The notes beneath the pieces are model-generated. The model ran no database searches, had not been told where the DNA came from, and was given only the letters and a program-made list of their open reading frames with translations. Shown one piece after another: positions 46,545 through 57,800 of a stretch of 64,000 nt of DNA. The position numbers and the translations under genes are program-made. The stretch's first letter is position 1. Each line of letters opens with the position of its first letter. This DNA comes from Theristus sp. LFF4_11 (Eukaryota > Nematoda > Chromadorea > Monhysterida > Xyalidae), in contig JASANC010001185.1 of the NCBI GenBank assembly GCA_030248135.1, positions 1 to 64,000 of the forward strand, in the 5' to 3' direction.

Positions 46545-48305
46545 TAGGGTTAGGGGTAGGGTTGTTAAAAAAAACAAAAATCGTCATTTTTGTTTTGTTT
46601 TTTTAAATTTTTTTTTTTTTAAATTTCAAAAATCAAAGTTGTGCTAAATCAATCAGGGAGTCCGAAGAACCACATATGATATGCAAGCGCCTCCCGAATG
46701 ACTCCCATATGACGGAACTTTGCAGATTTTGTTTTGGTGACCTCAATTACCCCTTTTCCAAACCGTCACCATGCCTCTTCTTGTGTTTTGACCTCCAAAA
46801 CGTCACTAATTGTCCCCAGCTAAACTAATGCTAAAGTGAAGACAAACATACCGCCTTGAAATTCGATCAATTCTTCTGATGGTGTTGCGACGACACGACA
46901 CGAAGCAGCAAGCAACCAGACAACGTAGCGCTTGCAAACGGAGCAGCGAGCACAATCGGACGCTCTGCGAGGCGAATCGTCACCTTATCTGCATCGGAAA
47001 TGGTAGGCCAAGCTTTGGGACGCTCAAAAACTTCATCGCAGATGTTGTCGTAGCCTAAAATCAGTCGGTAAAACGGCCCAAAATCGACTGCTAAAGATTT
47101 TACGAGGTATAATCAAAGAAAATTTTTGTTGAACTTTCGAAAAATTTTGCCAAAATTGAGGTTTTCAGAGCATATTAGAGGAAAATTTTTCGAATTTAAA
47201 AAAAAAAATCGGCATTTTTGTTTTTTTTTAATCACTTTTTTTAAAAAAAAAAAATTCATTTTTGTTTAACAACCCTAGTTAGGGGCTTTGAAAAAAAAAT
47301 TTTTTTATTTTTTTTTCGTTTTTTTTTAAATTTGGATTTTTTTTTAAACTTAAAAAAAAATTTGAAAAATTTTTCTTCTACTTTGCTCTGAAAATTCGAT
47401 TTATGGCATAATTTTTTGAAAGTTCAAACCAAATTTTCTTCCCAACTTCTTTGTGTGCTTAGGTACATGTCATTATTTGGTCATTTTGACCGACGTACTC
47501 CATGTTTTTCGATTTGGATGACTTCTAGAGTCAATTTTTAGCGTTGAAATGACTTAACTGAATTGAAATATCGTTTCAGAAATCGTTTTCTTGCAACTTA
47601 GAACATGTTTTTTCAGTCGGTAGGCCATGAGATGAACATGATATCTTGTTGATTGGCGTACGTTATAGGTCTACAATGGAGTTGTGCGATATATTGTTAA
47701 ACAATTGGAGCGGGGATGTTGGTTAATACCACATCACACGACCGTTTTTCAGATACCCGATAACATGGCCACATGTTAAAACTTGCGTGCTGAGCTAAAC
47801 TAACGTGTTAAACTTGCGTCTGTCAGTTGCCCGCAACGTGATCGCGAAATCATGGTACGTGTTTTCGATACGATGATTTGAAGAGTGGGCTCTCGCCATG
47901 TGGCAGATAGCATAGCTGGTTGAACCTGAAAGTAAGTGTCTTGGGGGGGGGCGACCGGGTCGACAGGGGTTGCCGACTTAGCTACAGCAAACAGGAATTT
48001 TTGAACACAGTCAAATTTTGGTAATTTTCTAAAGAGGAACAACTAAGAACGGTTCAATATTCAAGTACACGTCGAAAATTGTCCTGTTTTACTGTTGAAA
48101 ATGCAACTTTCCCTCTATGAAATGGACATAATTTCAATAAAACACGATTTTCGCTCTTATAGTTTTCCGGATCGTTCTGAAAATAGTCTAGATGAACTCA
48201 GCTCGACGAGACGCTTCGAACAAACCTAACTTGTAAAAAAAAAATTTTTTTTTTAAATTTTTTTTAATTAAAAAAAAAATCCGGATTTTTTTTCCTCTAA
48301 CCCTA
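46545..48305. mobile_element. Older related hAT-like element TAGGGTTAGGGG, carrying a nested copy
   Basis: Starts TAGGGTTAGGGG and ends CCTCTAACCCTA, with an 8-bp duplication GGTGTACC (46537-46544, 48306-48313). Without the nested element (46557-47277) it is about 1 kb. Its interior resembles the MITE family only distantly. No transposase frame. Confidence 0.75.
46557..47277. mobile_element. hAT-like MITE TAGGGTTGTT, copy 3, nested
   Basis: Starts TAGGGTTGTTAAAA and ends TTTAACAACCCTA, with an 8-bp duplication GTTAGGGG (46549-46556, 47278-47285). It is inserted 12 bp inside the left end of the older element. Confidence 0.83.
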
Positions 48306-48349
48306 GGTGTACCCCCCCCACCCCCCCCGCCCACGGTACTGCTAAACTC

Positions 48350-49736
48350 AAGTCGTTCGGTTCAAACTTCAAGTTCAAACGGTTCCAAATTACATGCACA
48401 TTTTTTGTCAACCTTCAGACAAAATAAAAAATAAAACAAAAAAAAATAAAATCAGGTTTCCTCAATCCTCTCCCTCAGCCTCAGAGGGTTGGCACGTTTT
48501 ATGATATTACGCTCCAGTTAACTCACGCTCCAAATTGGATGTTCTCGGACATTGCTAAAACGGACCTAAACCTAAAAACCAAACCTAAGCCTAATCTTAA
48601 GCAAAACCTGTTCCTAACCTAATCCTAACCTAAGCCAAGCCTTTTTAAGAAAGCAGGAATAAAAATAACTGCGTTTTGAACAAGTTTATGTTGAGTGCGG
48701 AGCGTGTGCACACGCGCTAGTGGATCATGAGCAATGAGCAATGCGGATGCGGGGCAGGTGCATATCATAATGAAGCGTTGCGGCCTCTCGGAGGCATTTT
48801 AAATTTTTTTATTCAATAAACTTTAAAAAATAATTTAAATAATAAACAATAAAAACATCGGGATTTCCTGTGCGTCAAACCAAACAAGCCACGCCCAATT
48901 AATCCGTCGTTTGAAAATGGAGTTTCGTGAATATCAATTCGTGAAAAAATCGGAACGCTGAATATCAATGTCATTTACACCACACCGTGACAGGCTGACG
49001 CGACCCGACCCGCGGGGTGACCAGAAGCATGACACCCTAAAAGAGCTCAAGGTCACACACCTCTATTTCAATCCAGACTTTATTCCCAATTCTACTGAAA
49101 TGCGACCCTTCAGACAGCCGTTCGCCAAAAGTCGAAACCAAAAAACAGAATCTTGATAAAACCTCAGATAGAAACCAAAGCGCCATTCCTGGAGGACGAA
49201 GCGCGTCAGCGCAGCTTCAGCGCCAGCGTCACTTCGCTACACATTCATGAAGCAAAAAACAACGCAGCTTCAGCGCGCGTCAGCGCGCTTCAGTTTTAAA
49301 ACATACGCACGTTCATGTTGGTACGCGTCAGCACGCGTCAACGCGCTTCAGCGCGCGCGTGCATGAATGGGCCTTAACATAACAGATTTCGAACACAACA
49401 AATTCAACAACAACAAAGATTATTCAGCGACTATTTTCCAAATCCATGGAATCATTTTCAGAAAAAAAATAATTTCCAGAAGCGCAAAATGAAAAAAAAA
49501 CTTACGGCACAAAATTTACCAAAACTCAAAACCCGAAAAAGTACTCTAGCACAAAAAAAGCGTTTTATTTCACCGAAACGAAACCGAAAAACAACACTTA
49601 AAAACCCGGCGGCACAACAAAAACTAAAAATCCAACGTTTAAAGATGAATACTCAATAATTAATTTAAAGTTTGAAACTACTCCATTTCCATTATATCTG
49701 GTCAAAAGTTCTTCTCCACTTTTTGCTCTTCCATCG
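48350..49736. other. Intergenic region with a duplicated copy of the FTSJ3 3' flank
   Basis: No coding exon. Bases about 48968-49181 and 49386-49470 match 59815-60105, the 3' untranslated and downstream region of the FTSJ3 gene, including a minus-strand AATAAA. Bases about 49540-49600 match about 61492-61553. A GCGCGTCAGCGCGCTTCAGC-rich foldback at about 49183-49383 interrupts the copy. Confidence 0.6.
49183..49383. mobile_element. GC-rich foldback MITE inside a duplicated segment
   Basis: Absent from the parallel position near 60000, so the insertion boundaries are visible. Rich in CAGCGCGCTTCAGC and CGCGTCAGCGC; ends CATGAATGGGCCTTAA. Confidence 0.55.
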
Positions 49737-51839
49737 TCATTCCTGTCGATAACTGGCGACCGTTTGTGGGTCGTAATTGCACGGCTGCTCGAATTCGGAG
49801 CCCTTGACGTTTCTGGTGCCACCGATCAAGATGCATTCACCGTTCGACGAAAATTCAGCTATTATGCATCCTTTGTCGGCGGCGCAGAGCTTCTGAAAAC
49901 AAAACAAAAAACAATGTAACTACAGTCTAACTCAATAACATATGCAACTAGCTGATTGGTTAGTGGCCACGTGATGCATGCATTCTGTGCTGCAAACCAA
50001 ACTCATGGCGAACTCAGCAATTCATGCACAGAATGTAATGCATCAATCAGGTAGTTGGATATGTTATGGAGTCAGACTGCATGCGCCAAAAGTTCTCCAC
50101 TTCAGTATTAGTGGCGTGAGCTTTGATGTCGTTTTGTAAACAGCTCTCCGAGTCTGAAATTTGTGTCCTGGTTCCTGAAACGTGTCATTGTAGGTGCATT
50201 GCATGCGGGAACCCCTCGAACTGCTGCTTTCTAAACCTGTTATGCTTTATTCATTCACGCGAACGGAAAATGGTTCAAATAATCAAAAAAACTAAAAAAA
50301 AATTAAAATAAAAATAAAAAAAATAAAAATGCACGAAAATTTATCGCACTCATTCACAAACCGCGCACTCCTCGATCGATGCGACGCCGCTCGGGATCGA
50401 CGACACCGAACTCGGTGTGCCCGTGTAGCATTGCTTCATTGGCTTGGAGAATCCTGTTCAAACAACCGATTCGGTCTCTTGTCTTTGCGCATTTTCTCGT
50501 TTTTGCTTGGAAAATGCTTTGAGTTCGTTTTTTTTGATACCACACAAACAAATGTCACGAGCGATTGTGAGAAAAAAATTCGTATTTGTGTCAAAAGTGA
50601 CTATAGCGACGTCTACACCGTGTTCTCAAGTTGCCGTTCCCCGAAAAACAGTCACATTTAGGAATGTTGCGAGCTCGGCTTTCGGGCCTGTGCGGTTTTT
50701 TCGGATCCGGCCTGCCGGTTTGGATCAAATTTGAAAAAATTGCTGCCGGCTCGCACCATGACCCGCCCGCCCACGCACCCTTGCTTAGCCCTTCAACAAT
50801 ATCCCTGGTCACAGTGTTTACAATGTTCATAGCTGGAACGAGAACACCACTGAACGGTACCTCACTATAGTCGAACTCCAAACTATAGGGAGTCAGCTGA
50901 TTGGTTGGTGATCACGTGCATGCATGCTTTCTGTGCAGGCATTATTGCTGTGGGGGCGGAGTTCGGTTTGCACAGAACGCATGCGCATGCACGTGACCGC
51001 CAACCAGTCAGCTGATTCCCTAACTTTTAGAGGTCGACTGTGTGTACCATTTGGTGTACCATTTGGCATCGACTCTGGCGGCAGAAGACGTTCCGCGAAC
51101 AACGTCTCCGGGTCCTCGGCGCACGGCTCACTGTAGCTCGCGTGCGATGACGTCACGCCACTGAACAGACACGATTGGTCGGTCGGTCGGTATGACACTG
51201 ATCGGCAACGGCTTTGAGCGTCGAATTTCTCGCAGCGGTCCTGGCAAGGCAAGAGGGCGACAATATTGTCCGTTTCATAAACATCCGAGGCACAAAAAGT
51301 TTCACGCCCTCAGGAAAAACCGCACAGCCGAACCAAACCCGTAAAACGTCACCATACGGCGAAGCGTCTACCGTGGCCTAATTTTGATTTCTTATCCGCG
51401 TGTTCAAACGCTTTGAATCTCGGATCCAACATAATATGGTTTGGTATTCGAGGTTTATTCGGCTTGATTTCAAGCGTTTATGACGGCCTGAATAAACATG
51501 AATATTCTTGTTTCACGAGTATGCACCTTGCATTCAGCAAACGTCAGTGGGGTGGTGCCGCTGAAGAATTTTGAAACGCACGCTTTCTTCTCGGCTGTCC
51601 AACCTGGTAAGAAATTGAAGACTGTCTCTTGTTGTGTGAGATGACAGCAATAACAAACATTAATGGATTCAAACCAATATTTTTTGAAGCTGGCGCCTCC
51701 TTTGAACTTGTTGCGTCGGTGTTTTTCCTGAAAACGCTCTTCAGAAATACATTATAAACATGCTCGCAGCTTTCGCTGGTCCGTATTTAGTCAGAAACCA
51801 AATCAGATCTACGATGACATGATCACTCGCTCGCTCAAA

Positions 51840-51883
<44 letters not shown>

Positions 51884-54800
51884 CCCAGACACAGACGCCC
51901 TTATTCGCGCAGATTTTCAGAGTTATTGCCAGAACTCACGAGCTTATTGAAGCGAGTTGGACGTATTTCACGCCGGAGACTTTACTGCCCGGACACGGAT
52001 CGCGGTAGCCGTTGTCCGCGTCGCTGTTCACGCTCAGACGACATTCGCCAGTGCGCGGATAGAACTCGGCAGAGACGCAAACGAACGTGCTCTCACCGAC
52101 GCATTTCACCTGTGCCAATATATGTCGTCATTTCGGTGTCCGGAAAGCCGTGCATAACGAATGACACAAATTTTCAACAAATAAATCCTCCACTTATATA
52201 AATCCACAAACCGCACCGCGCATTCTTCAATGCTGTTTGCGACCGTTTGCAGTTGCGTTTTTCCATCCGACCCCACTGAGCTGCGCTCGATGCACGCCGG
52301 CTTCGGCTCCGTGAAACCTGTCCATTAAGACCCGTTTATACCTGACGTAAAGTGGAACTCTAAATTATAGGGAATCCGCTGACTGGTTGCTGGTCATGTG
52401 CACGCATGCTGCCTGTGCAAAACAAACTCCGCCCCCACATCAGTGCCTGCATAGAAAGCATGCATCACGTGATCACCGATGACAAAACGCTGGTTCCTTA
52501 TAATTTAATAGAGTTCGACTGTATGTAGACGGACGTCGACGTACGTCAGGTATGAACGGGAGTACGCAATAACACGAGATCTGACACGTGACGTGACGTG
52601 CCGTGTAGTGTTTTTAAACTAGCAGCATTTTCCCTGTACAAAAATCTGTCGCGCTTTTATGTCGACGTTTAAAAAAGCCTCGCGTTTCGCGTTGAAAAAA
52701 CCCAGATTTTTTCTCATAAGCTCGGAACCATTATAGCGCTAGTGCTGCCTTTATTCCAGCAAGCAGCAAGATAAATGAACGTACGCCGTTTTGATCTGGA
52801 GGAAAATATGGAAAAAAATTACAAAAAAAACTGCGCCTGCCTGGCGGCATTTCGGGAATCTCCAGCTTCAACTGCGTGTACCAGGTCGACTCCGGCTTGT
52901 ACTTGCACGGCTGCTGGTAGCTTGGGGACCGGTCATTCTCGGCCACGTACGTGCACGTGTCATCTTCCTCGTTGTACCACGCGGACTGGCACTCCTCGGC
53001 GTGGTTGTTCTTGCAGAATTGCTGGAGACGAACGGGTTGGGGTTGCTTTTTTTCAAAGATCACTGACAGTTTCGCGCGTATGGTCGATTGGAAACAAGAT
53101 TCAGTTACCGTATTTACCAAAGGGTGGACTCGCACAGGCCGCAGTGCTTCCTACAGTCGAACTCCAAATTATTGGGAATCAGCTGATTGGTTGGACTTGC
53201 GGTGTGCATGCTTTCTGTGCAGGCATTGCTGTGGGGGAGGAGTTTGGTTTGAACAGAAAGCATGCATACTGTGATTCCAACCAATCAGCTGATCCCCTAT
53301 AATTTGGAGTTCGACAGTAGCTCGTCAGCAGTGGTGCGACAGACAGAAAATGCGCTTGGGCGGAGCCTCAAAGCACTTACATTGTAATTACTATTTACCT
53401 TTTAATGATGCGCAGATCGAGAAAGCAGAAACAAATGCACGCGAAATTCAACCACTACCGGACAATAAAAGCACGTTTTGGTATAGTCTTTTCTGTTCCG
53501 TTCTGCGACTCATTGCGTTTTGTATCTAAAACGTCGTAGTTCCAGGCTTGATGCGGCGATTCAGAATGTTCCTAGTGCCTTAGTGGTGTCCCAGGGACAC
53601 GGGTCATTTTGCTACTTTTGAATTGCCGCGTCCAGGCATGAGAAGGAAACAGCTTCTAGAAAATGTCGCAGAACCACAATCGAAATAACAAACAATATTC
53701 ATGTTGTGCAACGTTTTCAGTGGTGATGTAAGTGTAAAAAACAGTGGACAGATCATATAAAAACGATACATAACGCACCGCACATGCTCCGACACTGAAA
53801 ACGAGCGACTTCTGAGTGACTTTGGCGATTCCGTTGAGGTCGAGACACGCCTTGCGCGGCTTTGTGAATGCTGAAACCGGACCACGAAAACAACAATATC
53901 TGTGTACAATATGTTTCTTTGAAGCAAAGTTTACGTTTTTATTTGCAGACACCGACGAATCTGCACTACTTCGTGCGAAATATTCTGTCTTGACGGACTC
54001 CATTCGGGGTTGAGGGGCTCTGCTACTAGGATTTCACTTGTTTTCACCCTTCTCTGTATCAAAGAAGACTCAGGTTTTGTGCGTGTGTTCTGCGTGTGAG
54101 AGGGCAAAATCGCTGCAACATGAAAAATACCGTACACTCGGGCAACGTCTCTTGCGGGAGTAGCCGTTCAGCAAACAGCGTCTCCGGGTTCGTCGCGCAC
54201 GGCTCGCTGTAGGTCGAGCGCTGCGACGAGTGCGGACTGTACATGCACGTCTTGGTTGACTCCGTGTAGGACACCGACCGACAGAAACTAGGCGAGCTGA
54301 CGTCCTTGTTAGCTTCGCATAATTTCTGGAATGATAAATCAATCAATCAATCAAACAATCAATAAAGACGTCAGACTGCGGGCACAGTTTTTAGAGCGTA
54401 TACAGCACGTGTGCGCGCGAGCGATATTTTTCAGGCGATGGTTCGGTCTAACTAACGCGCATATTCGAGACACCGGTGTATATCGAGTCGAGAATCCACA
54501 CGATCTGGGCCCAGTGGTGCTGTCGCCCAGTGTGCATTATGTTCCTGTGACCCCCACGAAACATAATGTGTGTGTGTGCGAAACATAATAATTCATGACT
54601 TGTGCACTCATGACAAGTTTTTCGTGCGGGCTCGACGGGCGGAATTGCGCTGCGGTCTGGTTTTTGATTGATGATCTGAGATTGATGATTTTTTCAACTT
54701 GAAGCTCTAACAAAATTCACCTTGCACTCGTCCAACGTTTGAACACCAACGGTGCCTGTGATGGTTTTCGAGGAGCACGCTTTTTTCGTTTCGCTCCAAC

Positions 54801-57800
54801 CTGACGAGAAAAACAGAACACGTGTGCGAATTATATGCGTGATATTCAAGACAAAATTCGTGCGTGAACACTGATTGATAGGCTGGAGGAAACTGACAAA
54901 ACTGAAAATCACGTGTGGTATTTTATTCTTGGCGAGATCAACCACAGTGACGTTTGCTGCGTCCGCCGTGCGCAGAACGTTTGAAAAAGAGACTGGTCGC
55001 AGTGGTCGCTTCACCAGACACAACTACATTTACATTTACATCTGTATGTACAAGCAACTGTAAGATTGAATCCAACAGTTGGACCGTTTTGTTGAATCAA
55101 GTCTGAACAAACAATTTCATCGAGCATCAACAACTTAACGAAACAGAAAAGGTGAAACATCCGGATATACGAGCAAGTTCGCCGTGCGCAGCAATTTCCA
55201 AGAGATTTCTGTTTCTCCAATCCAACAAAATCACCCCGACCTGGTCCTGCCCCGTCCACGTCCGGTTTCTTGTCGCACTTGTACAGCATGTTGATCTCCT
55301 TCGCGTCCGTCTCACTCAGCGTCTCGCCTTTACCGATCATGTCGTCGCTGTAGCCCGGCTTCTTCACGCGTATCGTCTGCATCGTTTGGTCTTTCTTGCC
55401 GAACTCACTCTTGTGATAGTGCATGATGGACGCGTAGTCATACGCGGTGCCCTGGTGGTCGATCTTGTTCTGTTGGTACTTCTGGAACTGGCCTGCGAAG
55501 TGTTTGAAAAAAAAATGCGGTTTTCGCTCGGACACGTGTGGTTTTTTTTCTGTTTTAGGAACACCCTTTTTTTATTGGTTCGGTAAGAGCGATTCTGGAA
55601 GTGTCTGGCGTTACACATGATTTCCACAGCGACCAGTGCTTTCCAGGCAAGTTGAAATCCGAGACAAAACTGCGGTCATAAGAGTCTACGATCTGCATAG
55701 ATTACCGGTGTGTCACACTGCTAAGCAGGCGGACAATGCACGTCACACCTGGAAGCACTTATTACTGACACAGACAAATGCAAACATGCATATGGGAATT
55801 GCGAATTGGAGTGGTCCTGGTGTCATTAGCAGCTTTTTGCTGCCTTATGGTTGCATCTGAGTGTATTTTCCAGAATGTGCCATACTCATTTTTCCAGTTT
55901 GCACGTTTGCCTCTATGATCTCGATGTACTCGTCACGGTCGGTACGCGACTGCTCGTGGAAGAACCCAATCGCGTGCATCAGTTCGTGAGTGATCGTGCG
56001 CTTGTAATGGCAGCCGGCACCGATCGATATGAATTGACCTCTCGTCAGTCCGTCCGCTGAAAAAGGAATTTCAGTCAGTGTGCGATATGAATGCGAATGT
56101 GTTTGCACGCGCGTGTGCGTGCGCCTGTGCCTGTGCGTGTGCGTGTGCGTGTGCGTATGCGTGTGCGTATGCGTGTGCGTGTACCTGTGCCAGTGCGTGT
56201 TCGTGTGCGTGTGCGTATGTGTGTACGTGTGCGTGTGCGTGTACGTGTGCGAGTACGTGTGCCAGTGCGTGTTCGTGTGCGTGTGCGTATGTGTGTACGT
56301 GTGCGTGTGCGTGTACGTGTGCGTGTACCTGTGCCAGTGCGTGTTCGTGTGCGTGTGCGTATGTGTGTACGTGTGCGTGTGCGTGTACGTGTGCGAGTAC
56401 GTGTGCCAGTGCGTGTTCGTGTGCGTGTGCGTGTGCATGTACGTGCGTGCCGTGTGCGAGTGCGTGTGCGTATGCGTGTGCGTGTACCTGTGCCAGTGCG
56501 TGTTCGTGTGCGTGTGCGTATGTGTGTACGTGTGCGTGTGCGTGTGCATGTACGTGCGTGCCGTGTGCGAGTGCGTGTGCGTATGCGTGTGCGTGTACCT
56601 GTGCCTGTGCGTGTGCTTGTGCGTGTGCGTATGCGTGTGCGTATGCGTGTGCGTGTACCTGTGCTAGTGCGTGTTCGTGTGCGTGTGCGTATGTGTGTAC
56701 GTGTGCGTGTGCGTGTACGTGTGCGTGTACCTGTGCCAGTGCGTGTTCGTGTGCGTGTGCGTATGTGTGTACGTGTGCGTGTGCGTGTACGTGTGCGAGT
56801 ACGTGTGCCAGTGCGTGTTCGTGTGCGTGTGCGTGTGCATGTACGTGCGTGCCGTGTGCGAGTGCGTGTGCGAGTACGTGTGCGTGTACCTGTGCCAGTG
56901 CGTGTTCGTGTGCGTGTGCGTGTGCATGTACGTGCGTGCCGTGTGCGAGTGCGTGTGCGAGTGCGTGTGCGTGTGCGTGTGCGTATACGAGTGCAAGTGC
57001 GTGTATGTGTGCGAATGTGTGTGCGTGTACCTGTGCCAGTGCGTGTTCGTGTGCGTGTGCGTGTGCATGTACGTGTGTGCGTGCGCGTGTGCATGTACGT
57101 GTGTGCGTGTGCGTGTCCGTGTGCGAGTACGAGTGCGTGTCCGTGTGTGTGTAATTAAATTAAATTTAATTAAACACAAACGTTTGCAAGAGTATTTCGC
57201 CTTTGGTCTGTTTTTGATTTTCTGCTCCTCCGTTCGACTGTCGCAGTCCGGATGCGGTTTGTAGCCGACGTTCGAATAGCAACCGTTGCCTCGTTTGAAG
57301 TACACATTCCACTTGTCCGTGCTCACTGCCGGGCGTACACGGATGCACGTTTTCGTTTCAATTTCTTTGATCGCTTCCGATAACAGTTGAATGCTGGAGA
57401 GACACGAAAAAACGAATGTGTGCGTGCAGCGCTTTTTGTTTGTTTGCTTCTCTTTTGTTTCTCTGTTGTCAGTTGTTATTTGATTTCCCAGCTGTTGTCC
57501 TGCCATGCTGTCTTAAAAAAAACAACAAATATTCACATTTGGATAGATACTCACAACTCTGGGTTGTTTTCCAACGAATAAGCCATGGTGTACGGAATTG
57601 TGCGATTCGGCCACCGGTATTGCTCCCCGCGAATCGCCGCTCTGCCCATGCCTCCGTCGTCACCTGCCCCGCACACAAAAAAAACCGTTTGCATTATTAT
57701 GCGAGAAAGTGTGATTTGGAAACATAAATTATCCGTTCTTTTGGTTCCGAACACTCATCAAGTGCGTTTACACGCCGCGATCAGAAAACGGCTGGTCAGT

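Larger units (their letters stand above)
45330..48341. mobile_element. G/C-run hAT-like host element containing nested insertions
   Basis: Ends CAGTACCGTGGGC and GCCCACGGTACTG are inverse, with a perfect 8-bp duplication CTAAACTC (45322-45329, 48342-48349). Its own sequence (45330-45796 and about 48306-48341) is full of long G and C runs. It is interrupted by the elements at 45797-46532 and 46545-48305. It lies upstream of TTLL4 exon 1. Confidence 0.8.

Noticed and set aside
50591..50881. Minus frame with a [11 protein letters not shown] stretch as an extra astacin-PAN exon
   Set aside because: It lacks the cassette pattern and its inclusion breaks the phase-1 junction between the exons at 51060 and 50453.
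56075..57158. Frames of up to 358 codons on both strands in the GTGTGC satellite
   Set aside because: Hexameric repeats without stop codons give open frames in several phases; no start or splice context, and the astacin exons flank the array.
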